DNA of 64,000 bases from Siderastrea siderea (lineage: Eukaryota; Cnidaria; Anthozoa; Scleractinia; Rhizangiidae), in the NCBI GenBank assembly GCA_964030785.1, contig OZ034968.1:49313230-49377229 (forward strand), in the 5' to 3' direction. A model generated the notes under the pieces. The model saw nothing but the letters and a program-made list of their open reading frames with translations. It was not told where the DNA came from and ran no database searches. Numbering within the stretch: the first letter of the stretch is position 1; each line of letters opens with the position of its first letter. Both the position numbers and the translations under genes were made by a program. Of this stretch, positions 1 to 10,640 are shown piece after piece.

Positions 1-212
1 TTTATTGACTGCTGCTTCTGCGGCCTCCGTGTTATCCATGTCATCGTCTTCCATAAATTCACGCAATGTCCCTTTCTGCAAACAGGAAGTTGTAGATTGG
101 ATGCCTCAACTTCGGCAACGTCTTTTGGCAGACCCTGCATCACCTTTTCTTCCACCTGCTCCTCCCAGGTTGAAGCGCAGTTCATCCCAGGAACCAGTAT
201 CATCATTCTCAC

Positions 213-553
213 CTTCTTCTTCTTTTTCTTCTTCTTCTTCTTCTTCTTACATTAACATCTTTATCTTCATCTTTGTCTTCATCTTTATTTCCAACTTTAT
301 TATCAATATAGTCATCATCATGGTAGTCATCTTCCTGTTTTTCACCGTCCTGACTTAGCTCCTTTTCATATTCTTCATCTGTGTTTCCTGGAGCAAAAGC
401 ATCTTGAAAACCCTCACTTAGTGCATACTGACTGGTCATCTCCTCTCTTTTTTCCTTTGGACGTCTATGACAACGTTTCTCGTGACGGTCTCTGTTATAT
501 TTTCGACTAAAATATCTCACACAGAATTGACAAAGATACCCCATACTGTTCAC
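213..553 (-). CDS. possible host exon, C2HC-like zinc finger followed by acidic and basic tracts
   Basis: The frame is open for about 113 codons; the first ATG is at about 544. Near the start is a zinc-finger-like segment, CQFC followed 12 residues later by H-x4-C. Then comes an acidic stretch rich in D and E, and an Arg/Lys run encoded by an AAG repeat. The frame closes just after a strong splice-donor match (AAG|GTGAGA, donor GT at 212-211), so the Arg run may end at a splice site. Downstream, a good acceptor (TTTGCAG, exon from about 79) is followed by another acidic open stretch running off the window, but the phase I read does not favour that frame. I do not recognise the protein. It could be a host nuclear protein or a transposon-derived finger protein. 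Confidence 0.35.
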
Positions 554-1734
554 GATGTTTACTCAACGGTTTCCTGCCACAAATAAGCAAAGTAAGGTTG
601 TCTTACTCATCAATATACTTGGGTTACTCAGAGGCGGAGAGAAAGGTTAAACCATTGAAAAGTTTTTGCGGACAACGGAATTCTTGGAACAACAGAAGCA
701 AGGAAAGAACTTATATTGGATATTGATTTTGTCACAAGTGAGATTAAAAACAAACTTCGTTTTTGATTACATGTAGCTAGTAGATTAACTACTTTAACTA
801 TGCGTTCACTGTAACGACACAATAATGCCATTTCTTTATTCAATAAATTGTTTCTGATTGCTTGAAATATCGAGTAAATATTTCAGGGTTCAGCTGTGCA
901 GAAGTGATATGGCCCCTGAGTAACAAATGTGTATAACAAAGAACTTTGGATTACTCTAAGTAAACGGGGCAGTGTTATTGGAGTACAATGAGTAATCGTT
1001 GAGTACTCAGAACATTTACATGAGCATTGTTGGAGTACAATGGTGAGTAACTGTTGCGCTTTCAGAGTTTTGCCAAGGAGCATTATTTGAACATTTAATG
1101 ACAAGAGCACTTGAAATTAAAAACTGTGATTTGAGTATAAGAAGGAACAACTGATGAGTATTCGCTATTTACTGAACACGGTCATATGAAATATTTGAAA
1201 CTTTAGACCATTAGAAACTTTGAGTACATGAAAGTCAGTTTAACAACTCGGCTCCACAATTGACTTGTCCTTTTCCAAACATGTGAAGCGTACCAAATCT
1301 TTGTTTGATTACCGTTATTGGTAAAAGGATTCGCCTTTGTGATACGATGTACTTTTGTAAAATAAGCAGTGTTATTAGATTCAGCACTGTTAGTTAATGG
1401 ACTGGTTGATGAATTCAGTTAATGATTTTGGTCTTTTGATATCATACACTTTCCTTTTCATTGTGAATGTATTTGATGTTCTGTTCAGGACAAACGAAAA
1501 AGGGTTGTTCAGAATATATGAATAAATTGATCTATCCTTCCGCCACATACTACTTTCACTTTTTCGTTCAACCAACCCATACTAGTCAACTGGCACTGAC
1601 TTCAATTTCTTAAAACTGTCAGAAATGTATTGAAAATAGCTTAGAAAAATAAACGTGCTTTTCAAGAACAAAACGCCGTTCGTTCAGCAGCTCAGTGAAA
1701 CTAAAGCCAAAACTCTATCACTTTGTAGTAATAT
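554..1734. other. no gene recognised
   Basis: AT-rich sequence without a convincing coding frame. A short direct repeat (core TTGGAGTACAATG followed by GAGTAA) occurs at about 977 and 1030, with other GAGTA words nearby. Confidence 0.5.
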
Positions 1735-2200
1735 ATAGATTTAGCCAAGCCTAAAAGCGGAGCCGCGAAGGAATAAACTGGTGTTCGTTTCTCAAAAATA
1801 GTCCTGAAACTTTTCGGTCTGAGATATATTTCGGGGCTTTTTTTGGCTCGTTCGCTTTCGAAAAGTGTCTCTCAAAAAGCCTGAAAGTGTTCCGAATTGT
1901 CCTCCAATATTTTGGGGATCTGTTCTGTAAAACCAAGCTCGAAAGGTCGTTCTAGAGGCTGAGCACAGCTTGATTATTTTACTCACGAGCCGTCTAGCTT
2001 GGTGTTTGCAATGTTTCCATATCCTGTCATTAACTGTCAAGGCTTGTCAAATCTCCTTGGTTTATTGGCTGTTCTCTTGAATGAACTTGAAACGGCGCTC
2101 ATTTACAAAAACAAAATAAAAATTATTCGACTGTTTAAATGGGTTATCTTCATCGCGTTCGGATGTTAACAAATAACATGAACTGCCACTAAATAAAATA
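1735..2200 (+). repeat. dispersed repeat family R1, copy 1
   Basis: This block aligns by eye with 9358-9802 plus 10515-10640. Shared landmarks in order are the start TAGCCAAGCCTAAAAGCGG, GGTGTTCGTTT, TTTTCGGGGCT-like, AATTGTCC, TTCCTGTCATT, AACTGTCAAG and GGATGTTAACAAATAACA. A short inverted piece of the same start lies at 15395-15440. Copies differ by many substitutions and indels, so the family is old. No coding capacity was seen and the class is unknown. Confidence 0.7.
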
Positions 2201-2321
2201 TTAGTCTGGTCAAAAATTTATACTGACATTTCACCGACATTCTACTGGGATTACCCGAAATAAAGGATCTGGGAAGCTTCGAAGCACTTGTAATAAACTT
2301 ATCGAAGAAATGTCGCGTAGG

Positions 2322-2880
2322 TTTTAGCAGCCGCGAAAAAATTCAAGCACTTTGAGGAACACACTACTTACCGGATAAAATAGCTTTAAACTCAAAACTG
2401 CTTCGCTTATAGTTACTTAAGTAACCCTTATATTTCGTTCTCTAACTTGAGACCATCGAGATTGAAAACAAACGAACAAACACCGCCCAAACATTCTTAA
2501 CTCTGTTGCATAAGTTTTGCGGCTGCAAATTGTCTGAAATTCGAGTGCTTTAAAAAATGCACCGAACTTTTTGGAAGCTTTTCGGGCATAATAGGTTTAA
2601 ACCGACAACTGCTTCGCTTATAGTTTTTCAAATAACTGTTATATTTCGTTCTCTAACTAGAGACCATCAAGATTCAAAACATAGAAACGCCAAACACGCT
2701 TTAATTAAATTGTTATTATGCCGGCATAAGTTTTGCGGATGCGAAGTAAGCCTATATAAAGTTAGGCGCTTTGAGGAACGCACAAAACTGTTTTCGGAAC
2801 CTTTTGGGATAAATAGCTTTAAACCGACAAATGCTTCCTCGCTTAAAAGATTATTACTATTGAAAACTTCTAGGACAAGA
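2322..2880 (+). repeat. three tandem units of about 193-216 bp
   Basis: Units start at about 2322, 2515 and 2731, each with TTTT(A/G)CGGC-like sequence after CATAAG. They share TTTAAAC(C/T), TGCTTCGCTTATAG, TATATTTCGTTCTCTAACT and GAGACCATC. The third unit is truncated. A fourth, more diverged unit is at 11820-12045, next to the second R1 copy, so these units are probably part of the same larger element. Confidence 0.7.
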
Positions 2881-3519
2881 AAATCGACAGTTGCACAAAG
2901 AGATGGACCGGACAGTCAAAATTGAAAGCAAAGCTTGTGCAGTTGTCTTGGGGCTGTGCTTAGACCTACTGTTATGAATAAACAAACACAAAATAATGGA
3001 CAGAAAAATCATTTTTGAAAAGCGTTTATTCGAAAACCCGTAAGTTTATACCTAAATGCAATTCGCGTTACACTTCCAAAATCGTAGGTCGGTCCACGCG
3101 AGTGAAATCGGCTGAGCATGGCAAAATATTCAAGAATCTGTCACAAATCTGAGCGCGTTTTCTAATAATTTTTTAAAGTCAAAAGTAAATAGCACATTTC
3201 TAATGGCATAAATCAAATTTCCATTTCAAAACGTAATTTCTTTCATCGTAATACTCGAAATCATGTACCTTAGACCCTTTAAAAACTTCACTTACTCGGT
3301 TGTGTTTCAGAACAGGGCAAACTCTCCGCCGTGAAGAAAAGAAAGCGATGAAGTCCTTTGAATGCAGCTTTCGTAACTTGAACTTTTCGCCTTCTACCAG
3401 TATTCTTTGAACTTTTTCTTTCCATTTATAGATATTAGATGTTTTTTTTGTCAAGTATAAAACTTCAGTACTCTCGGGCAATCGGTAAATGCTAAAGAAG
3501 CTTAAGCTTTTTCAAAAGC
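2881..3519. other. no gene recognised
   Basis: AT-rich sequence. A 93-codon open frame on the minus strand (3200-3481) shows no recognisable domain and no splice context, so I do not call it. Confidence 0.4.
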
Positions 3520-3832
3520 GATGATGGTCATGCGATTTCCCGCCAAGAAAAACGCCGGGTGCCCTAAAGCACCGCGCGATTTCCCGCCAAGAAAAGATGG
3601 CATTCTCTATCCCCGTCGGGTTGTCTTGGGACTCCCCTCCCTCTCCCACAGTCTGTGCCGACGGACGGACGTACGGACGTACGGATGTACGGATGTACGG
3701 ACGTACGGACGGACGGTCACGTGACTATTACGTCACAACCAAAATTTGTCGGATTGATAGGTTACAGGAGGGAGTGATAAACTCGCCGTTCGGCTGGTTC
3801 GAGGTGTCTGGCCATCGTGATGTCACGAGGTG
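3520..3832 (+). repeat. dispersed repeat with TACGGACG microsatellite
   Basis: CCCGCCAAGAAAA occurs twice, followed by a tract of GGACGTAC/GGATGTAC units at about 3660-3716. A non-repetitive block follows (GATAGGTTACAGGAGGGAG ... GGCCATCGTGATGTCAC). That last block is repeated in opposite orientation at 5438-5545. Confidence 0.65.
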
Positions 3833-5437
3833 AAAAGCGCGCGAGTTTGCCGAGTCTTCAAAAATGGCGCTGGCAACTATGTTAAAGTTCGGGCTACAAA
3901 CGTATTTTTTGTGCTATTAAGCTTTCAGCTAAGCTTGTTTTCTTGGGTAATGGAATTTTAGTCATCCCTTTTTTCGATATAGGTAAGTGGCTCTTTGTCT
4001 TAACGTAAAAATCACACTTAAATAATGTTTTAAGAGTCATGTTTACTCTCTGCGTTCGAAGAGAATTATGCGGGAAAATTGTTATTGTCCGCGTCCCAAA
4101 AAGTGTGTTTATTTCAGTTATATACCACAGGGAAACTTGAAACTTGGCTACAGACTAGGTTATAGTTTAACAAAAGTACCCAAGTTGAAACAAGTGGTAT
4201 AGTATTTGCCAAAAAAATGATCAGTCCGTTTGTTTAGCTGAGTATAATAGAAGGCGAACCTAGAAGGGTATGTTTAGCACTTAAAAGTTAACTTTTCTCA
4301 CAGTATTTGCTTCCATCTTCTGTATAAGGAAAAAATAATGATATTTAATTGCTAGGGAAAGAGTAATCGAACTTAGTAAATTTTTGCCACCTCATTTAAC
4401 CCGTGTAAACTACACTTTTGCAGAACAACATAAAAATCTGAATCAGCTCGCAAATCATGCGGGCGCCTGAGGAAACAAGTCTTCGCTGATCTGGTTCTGT
4501 ACTTTTTTATCAAAACTAATAGATATATTTGAGTACCATTTGGATCAGTGATTCAGTGATTTATTCTCAATACCTCCAGTTTCCTCTAGATTCAGTTGCT
4601 GTCCAGGTTGCATAGTGTTTTAGAAAGAGTTTGACCGTCTACTTGATCCACAACTAGCTACAACTGACGATGACCGTTTCGCAAATAAATTGAATTGGTC
4701 CTGTCATTTGATTTTCAAAGATTAATTACTTTTAAAACAGTCAAACTGAGGACCATTCTAGTAAAGAGAGAGCCTTGTTAACCCTTAACATCACTAACCT
4801 GAGAAAGTTGGCTTTTTAGATAAACTGTGGTTTTTTATAATTATTCGATAAGAGATCAGCAGAAATTTGGCCGGAAAGCCGGCGTGTCAGCTGTTTTGCG
4901 TCGCCTCCAGCAAATGTTGTCATCTTTGTCGTTTTTTACAAGATAGTTTAGCAAAGTAAGGAATTACTGTGGTCCATTATTAACTTCGAACCAAGCAGAT
5001 GAATTCACAGTAAACGTTTCTTTGTATTGGAGTATTCTTCTCCACATTTTAATGATGTTTAAAGCCCCTGATCATTTTAATGAAATTGTTACGCAATTTT
5101 ATTTTCCTAAAATTGGAAAGAGTTTATACATATAAAAGTTATGTTTTTGTCTCCAAGCGACACATCTTAGGGTTTGTGAGATACAGCTTCTGAAAGGTGA
5201 TCTTGATCACGATTTCAATCGATCGACCAAAGCGTCCATGAAATCTTTTGAGTCTTATTGCCAATTGGTTATTTTGTTTTGAGGACCAATTTGCATTAAG
5301 AACACTTTTTATGTTATAGCATGCAGCATACCTTTCGTTCTTTTATTGTTTTGATCTGTTCTTTTTGAGAAACTGGACTGTAAACATTTGCGAGGAAGCC
5401 ATTTGTTAACTTTCCTTTGAATTTCCGGGGCAGATTT
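3833..5437. other. no gene recognised; interval between inverted repeat copies
   Basis: About 1.6 kb of AT-rich sequence with no convincing open frame. It is bounded by inverted copies of the same block (3755-3830 and 5438-5545), so it may be the interior of a non-autonomous element or unrelated DNA between two insertions. Confidence 0.4.
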
Positions 5438-5545
5438 CTATGTGACGTCACGATGGCCAGATACCTCGGTTTTTCATTCGCCGATACTGGCGCTTGTGCC
5501 CAGGCCCAAGTTCATCACTCCCTCCTGGATAGGTTACCATATTTC
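5438..5545 (-). repeat. inverted partner of the 3755-3830 repeat block
   Basis: GTGACGTCACGATGGCCAGA, then TCATCACTCCCTCCTGGATA and GGTTACC, are the reverse complement of the block near 3755-3830 with scattered differences. GC-rich sequence with GGAGCTCCGCTGGCGGG continues on the right, up to a short GGTGAATAT/ATATTCACC inverted repeat near 5610-5630. Confidence 0.65.
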
Positions 5546-5742
5546 CTTAGCAATGGAGCTCCGCTGGCGGGCTTTGCTCGCAGGCTCCGCTATAATTTTA
5601 ATGCTATATTCACCGCGCAACCGGTGAATATAACATTTCAAGGCGCGGCTGCTAAGCTAAGTTGCTTTTTTTTCCCTTGTGTTTTTTGTCAAGTTTTAGC
5701 CCGTTTTTACTTTTTGATGTCCACATCTTAAAATTATACTGA

Positions 5743-5800
5743 AACAATTATTCGCCTCAGGCTCAGTAAATATTTACTTCGCCTTCCGCGAATAATTGTT
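5743..5800. repeat. short foldback repeat
   Basis: Perfect 13-bp arms AACAATTATTCGC (5743-5755) and GCGAATAATTGTT (5788-5800) enclose GAGGCGAAG-like sequence that is itself palindromic. The element at 31011-31121 has related arm ends (ACAATTATCC / GGATAATTGT). Confidence 0.7.
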
Positions 5801-7238
5801 AATTCATAAATGTTACTCACATCTTGCCTCCAAATATCAATTATCGTCTCAGTCTGAAGCTCCTTCTCATCAGGTGACCTCAACAGCATCGATTTTTTAA
5901 AGTTTACAGAAACCCGTGTCAAATTATATGTAGCCGATCGGCGAAGTTTTTTAGCGGCCACGTGCAAGCAAGTAAAGTTTTTTTGTGTGTGCAAGCCGAT
6001 TGAAGCATTTCTTATCATCTCTTGTGCGTTTACACTTGAACTTTCCGAAGAGGAATGCTCCTTAAATAACAATTTTGGACAGTTGTTAGCTGTCAAAGCT
6101 AACAACTCGAGCATTGGAAGCGGAAAGTGGACTCTATGTCGACTCTACACCGATTACAAAGAAGTCGATACCACAGATACTCGCTCTCCTTGTTGATTGG
6201 CTCTGTCAATTTTTCCCGCGGTCTTCCTTCTATGAAACGACTACATTGGTCGCTTTTCATTTTTCACTTCGTCTTACTTCTGCTTACATTTTTTAAAAAA
6301 TTGCAGGTATCGCCACTAAGAAAAGCAATCGAACCACCTTAAACAAAAGTACGCCAATAAAATTTATGTAACATGTAGCATAAATATGTCTTTTGGCCGA
6401 TCATGTGTGGTTCTTTTATGCCGCCCGACTGAATGTCAGAGATGTTATTTTTTATAAAACGCTTTTGTTATCCTTCACGAGCTGTGGTCTAACAGATAGG
6501 TGAAACCACAGGGAGCCCACAATAGTTGAGAAAAGGAATAATAAATAAAATTACAATTATTAACTTGCCTACGTTGTCAGTTTTCATTGGGTCTCTTTTG
6601 TGTGCAGCATCAAGCTGGTCGAACGCGAGCGACAGTACTGGTGTTGTGAGCTGAGCTGTTTTGTGCGCGAGCAGATCTGAGTTGTGCTAATTTTTTGTTA
6701 AAAATACTACAAGTGGAGCAGCTTTTTTACGAAATAGCTTGAACACACTTTGCAAAATCTCCTTAAACTCGTTTCGTCTTCGCTTCCTTGCGACCAAAAT
6801 TATCAGAAACGAAAGCTGGATAATTCGTGAATACGCTTACCTGTCGTAATCCTGAAAAGAATTGACTTCTTGGCAGAATTTTAACTTCCTTTCGCCTGTT
6901 TACCTTGAGTTTTTCTTTTCGTCAGAGTTGTAACCAGTTACCACGGTACAGACGCGTCACACTGCTCGTAAGCCTGTCTATAGGCGGTGTATTTGTTAAG
7001 GCATAAAGGCATTAATGTGGTATCAGACGTCAGTGCTTTCTAATAAAGTTTAGCGGTAAACTGAAGGCGTAAGAAAAGAGGGAGAAGAACTAAATGCAGA
7101 TCAGTCAGAATCTACTAGCTGACTAGGTTATAATTAACGATGTATTGTGTTCACTCATACCCGATTTGAAATAAACAATTAATCATTCGCTTAGTAAACC
7201 CGCGCACCTAGCTAAAATGTTACAATTGTATAATAATA
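5801..7238. other. no gene recognised
   Basis: Several overlapping short open frames on both strands (5734-6342), none with a domain, a codon-bias contrast or splice borders that I can support. Confidence 0.4.
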
Positions 7239-7247
7239 AGGCCATTA

Positions 7248-7429
7248 TAGCCTGCGTAGCAAGCGTTTCCGTAGGGTTTTCGGCCGCACGTTCGAGGCGT
7301 TTTTCGCTATTTGGCGGCGCAAAAATTGGGGCGAGCGCAACACTCATGCCCCAAATTTCGCGCGTTCAAGAAGCGAAAAATACTTCAAACCTGCGGAAAG
7401 CCCTAAGGAAACGCTTGCTACGCAGGCTA
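7248..7429. mobile_element. Mutator-like MITE with 9-bp target-site duplication
   Basis: A 182-bp foldback element. The terminal inverted repeats start TAGCCTGCGTAGCAAGCG and end CGCTTGCTACGCAGGCTA; the next bases (TTTCC / GGAAA) also pair. It is flanked by identical 9-bp copies of AGGCCATTA at 7239-7247 and 7430-7438. A 9-bp duplication is typical of MuDR/Mutator-type transposases. There is no coding capacity, so it is non-autonomous. Confidence 0.85.
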
Positions 7430-7510
7430 AGGCCATTATCGTTATTGTGTTTGATTCAGTTTTCAGGTTTTTAGCTGTCAGCGCCCCAGAACGTCTGGCG
7501 AACATTGGTG

Positions 7511-7705
7511 AAGGGCGCGTAGAGGTTGTAGAGGACGTAGAGGTTGTAGACGACGTAGTGGTTGATTGTAGAGGTTGTAGGGGACGTAGAGGTTGTAGAG
7601 GGGCGTACAGTTTGTAGAGGTTGTAGAGGGTGTAGGCGTTGTAGAGAGCGTAGAGGTTGTAGAGAACGTAGAGGTTGTTGAGGGCGTAGAGGTGGTATAC
7701 GGCGT
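7511..7705 (+). repeat. GTAGAGGTT minisatellite
   Basis: Imperfect 9- and 18-bp units (GTAGAGGTT, GTAGAGGGC, GTAGAGAAC). Because the unit length is a multiple of 3, all frames stay open and give Tyr/Leu/Asn- or Val/Glu-rich peptides. These are artefacts. A second copy is at 8346-8530. Confidence 0.9.
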
Positions 7706-7879
7706 AGCAAATTTCTTGCTTGAGGAGCGCAAACGTCGACAGGGGTTTCACCGTTCTAAGAGACTACCTAAATAAAAAGGTGCGAGGCCATGTAAAGCTT
7801 AGAAATTATCTTTTCTCTGACTAGTAGCCAGTGTAAATGATGTAAGAGATATGTGTTCCATGCACTTGAATGAATGAGT

Positions 7880-8142
7880 GAATGAAGGAAGGAAGGAAGG
7901 AAGGAAGGAAGGGAGGGAGGGAGGGAGGGAAGAAGCGAGGGAGGGAGGGAGGGAGGACGGGAGGGAGGGAGGAAGGAAGGAAGGAAGGAAGGAAGGGAGG
8001 GAGGGAGAGAGGGAGGGAGGAAGGGAGGGAGGAAGGGGGGGAGGGAGGGAGGAAGGAAGGAAGGAAGGAAGGAAGGGAGGGAGGGAGGGAGGGAGGAAGG
8101 AAGGAATGAATGAATGAATGAATGAATGAATGAATGAATGAA
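7880..8142 (+). repeat. (GGAA)n/(GGGA)n then (GAAT)n microsatellite, copy 1
   Basis: A pure purine tetranucleotide tract grading into GAAT units, followed directly by the LINE 3' end (minus strand). It appears to have grown from the LINE's (ATTC)n tail. The Arg/Glu/Gly open frames across it are not genes. Confidence 0.95.
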
Positions 8143-8699
8143 TAACAGTAACAGTAAGAGAATATCTTTATTATGCCTTACTCTCCAAAGGGAGGTATTG
8201 GTCTAGTTACAATATAGGATAAAATTTAACTAATATAACGAAACAATAAATGCTAAATGAGAAATTTAAATTATTTGATTACGTTCGTATTAATTATTTC
8301 TTTTCTTTTCTGAAACATGAAATGAATATACTTTCCTACAGGATTTGAGGTTGTAGAGGACGTAGAGGTTGCAGACGACGTAGTGATTGATTGTAGAGGT
8401 TGTAGGGGGCGTAGAGGTTGTGGAGGGGCGTACAGTTTGTAGAGGTTGTAGAGGGTGTAGGCGTTGTAGAGAGCGTAGAGGTTGTAGAGAACGTAGAGGT
8501 TGTTGAGGGCGTAGAGGTGGTATACGGCGTAGCAAATTTGTTGCTTGAGGAGCGCAAACGTCGACAGGGGTTGCACTGTTCTAAGAGACTACCTAAATAA
8601 AAAGGTGTGAGGCCATGTAAAGCTTAAAAATTATCTTTTCTCTGACTAGTAGCCAGTGTAAATGATGTAAGAGATATGTGTTCCATGCACTTGAATGAA

Positions 8700-9000
8700 T
8701 GAGTGAATGAAGGAAGGAAGGAGGGAAGGAAGGAGGGAAGGAAGGAAGGAAGGGAGGGAGGGAGGGAGGGAGGGAGGGAGGGAAGAAGCGAGGGAGGGAG
8801 GGAGGGAGGGAGGACGGGAGGGAGGGAGGGAGGGAGGAAGGGAGGGAGGGAGGAAGGAAGGAAGGAAGGAAGGGAGGGAGAGAGGGAGGGAGGAAGGGAG
8901 GGAGGGAGGGAGGAAGGAAGGAAGGAAGGAAGGAAGGAAGGAAGGGAGGAAGGAAGGAAGGAAGGAAGGAAGGAAGGAAGGAATGAATGAATGAATGAAT
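8700..9000 (+). repeat. (GGAA)n/(GGGA)n then (GAAT)n microsatellite, copy 2
   Basis: Same structure as copy 1 with different numbers of GGGA and GGAA units, showing that the tracts have changed length since the duplication. Confidence 0.95.
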
Positions 9001-9004
9001 AACA

Positions 9005-9363
9005 GTAACAGTAAGAGAATATCTTTATTGTGCCTTACTCTCCAAAGGGAGGTGTTGGTCTAGTTACCATATAGGATAAAATTTAACTAATATAACGAAA
9101 CAATAAATGCTAAATGAGAAATTTAAATTATTTGATTACGTTCGTATTAATTATTTCTTTTCTTTTCTGAAACATTAAATGAATATACTTTCCTACAAGT
9201 TTACAAGTATTGTCATTCCCTAAATTCAGTAAATATATGATTTTATTATAATCACTTGGAGTATCAAAATGAGCATCTGTTTTGCTGATAAGAGAATGGA
9301 GTTCGCTTCTGAGGTTGTTATACCCTTGACAATACATCAAGAAATGCTGTTCATCTTCTATAA
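9005..9363 (-). mobile_element. LINE 3' end (ORF C-terminus, UTR, ATTC tail)
   Basis: The minus strand encodes the end of a non-LTR retrotransposon ORF. An EDEQHFLMYC segment (the HFL-x2-C-type motif common near LINE C-termini) is followed by VGKYIHLMFQKRKEI and a stop near 9128. A short 3' UTR and an AATAAAG signal come next, then an (ATTC)n tail. The element is strongly 5'-truncated, beginning at the R1 repeat boundary. The left copy of the tandem duplication repeats only the last 24 codons. Confidence 0.75.
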
Positions 9364-9802
9364 TGTATATAGATAGGCTAGCCTAACGGCGGAGCTCCCA
9401 TGAATAAGTTGGTGTTCGTTTGTTAGAAAACCCGAAAACTCTTCGGGCCCAAAAATTTTGCGGGGCTATTTTCGGGCGCGATATGCATTCAATGTTCTTA
9501 AAAAGCCGTAAAGGTTTTTCTGCAGCGCGGCAAATTGTTCTGAATTGTCCCATAATAATTTTGCGAAAATGTTCGGTCTGGTCATGTGAATCTGAACTCA
9601 AAAGTCATTGCTTTAGTGTTATTATTTTTTTTTTCGGGCTTCAAACTCTACGCATATTTTTTTTTCTTTTCTTGCGTCTTCCTTGGGTTTTACAATGTTT
9701 CAATTTCCTGTCATTTAACTGTCAAGACTTTTTTCAAATCATCTCAGACTACTGGCTGTTCGCTGTAATGAACTGGAAACGTCGCTTATCTACGGCAGCT
9801 AA
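9358..9802 (+). repeat. dispersed repeat family R1, copy 2, left part
   Basis: Starts TAGATAGGCTAGCCTAACGG and follows the same order of landmarks as 1735-2200. It is interrupted at the TAA target site by the Harbinger element and resumes at 10515. Confidence 0.75.
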
Positions 9803-10514
9803 AGGCTGGTTCACACTTGTGACATAAGCATAAGCATAAACATAAGCATAAGCATAAGAAAGCGTAAGTGTGAACCGTAGTGACATAAGCATAAGCATAA
9901 GCATAAGAAAAAGGAAACTTTTCCTTTTTCTTATGCTTATGCTTATGCTTATGTCGCGTGATCGCAAGTGTGAACCGGGACAGCATAAGCATAAGCATAA
10001 GCATAACGAAACAGCAGTATTTGATGTCAGCAGAAATTCAAGCGAAAACAGTTCCCAACCCTCCTCTGATTAGCTGTTTCAAACGGGCGTCTTCTTCTTT
10101 AAACACGCTGTATTGAGAAACTGGCTGAGGCTGGCCGTATTAACTACCTGAACTACCTGAAATAAATTTCTCGGTCCACCAGTCGCATTTCAAGCACAAG
10201 ATTGTGATAATCTTCTTGTTGTTTTCTCTTCGTGAAGATTTCTCTTACCCAACAGGACCGCCATCTTTCTTCAGGTTGTTTTTCTTTCCGCCGTTGACGA
10301 TTACGGCGCAGTAACATCAAAAGGAGCGCTTCTTCGTTTTCTTCTTCGTCCACCATTTTGAAATTACAACTCGTCTCATTCCCCCAGGATTATAAATCTG
10401 AAGCCCAGTGCGCCTGCGTATGTCGCTTTCTTATGCTTATGTCATAAGTGTGAACATTCTTATGCTTATGCTTATGTTTATGCTTATGCTTATGTCACAA
10501 GTGTGAACCAGCCT
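9803..10514. mobile_element. PIF/Harbinger element, internally deleted
   Basis: Terminal inverted repeats start AGGCTGGTTCACACTTGTGA and end TCACAAGTGTGAACCAGCCT, flanked by 3-bp duplications TAA (9800-9802 and 10515-10517). Both features are typical of PIF/Harbinger. Subterminal regions carry arrays of the hexamer ATAAGC or its complement (about 9824-9864, 9884-9909, 9930-9954, 9984-10006, 10428-10494). At the left the GTGTGAACC word recurs internally next to new arrays (near 9870 and 9970). The interior keeps only the first part of a transposase gene. The insertion splits an older repeat cleanly, so it is younger than R1. Confidence 0.85.
10153..10356 (-). pseudogene. Harbinger transposase N-terminal exon (truncated)
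   Basis: A 67-codon frame with a good start context (AAAATGG). An acidic N-terminus is followed by a basic RRNRQRRKEK stretch, then WVREIFTKRKQQEDYHNLV and EMRLVDREIYFR. This matches the conserved start of Harbinger (HARBI1-like) transposases, where a WVR..F..R...GE+H.LV..+R..DRE..FRYFRM block precedes the DDE domain. The frame stops just after the block. A CAG|GTAG next to the stop may be an old splice donor. The DDE catalytic domain is absent, so the element cannot move on its own. Confidence 0.7.
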
Positions 10515-10640
10515 TAAATACATCTCACTCTAAACTAAACGGGTTGTCATTTTCAGTTTTCATCGAATTTGGATGTTGACAAATAACACAAAATTGAAAT
10601 CAGTAGCGCTGAAGCGAACTGACCTGTACTTCGCGTCATA
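10515..10640 (+). repeat. dispersed repeat family R1, copy 2, right part
   Basis: Resumes the R1 alignment after the Harbinger insertion, including GGATGTTGACAAATAACAC, which corresponds to GGATGTTAACAAATAACAT in copy 1. Confidence 0.65.

Larger units (their letters stand above)
7520..9199. repeat. tandem duplication, about 0.83 kb per copy
   Basis: Copy 1 runs from about 7520 to 8340 and copy 2 from about 8345 to 9199. Each contains the minisatellite, a unique stretch (GCAAACGTCGACAGGGGTT ... CATGCACTTGAATGAATG), a GGAA/GGGA microsatellite, a GAAT tract and a 190-bp LINE 3' end. Unique parts differ by only a few substitutions, so the duplication is recent. The right copy continues into more LINE sequence, while the left copy stops at CTTTCCTACA, the junction with copy 2. 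Confidence 0.85.

Noticed and set aside
7344..8576. Tyr/Leu/Asn-rich minus-strand frames of up to 135 codons
   Set aside because: Products of the GTAGAGGTT minisatellite whose unit is a multiple of three.
7878..8994. Arg/Glu/Gly-rich open frames of 75-95 codons
   Set aside because: They are translations of (GGAA)n/(GGGA)n microsatellite; every frame stays open because of the repeat unit.
7511..9000. Regularly spaced repeats considered as a CRISPR array
   Set aside because: No unique spacers between identical repeats and no cas-like genes; the DNA is animal.
9749..10073. Ile/Ser- and Met/Leu-rich frames
   Set aside because: Translations of the ATAAGC hexamer arrays of the Harbinger element.
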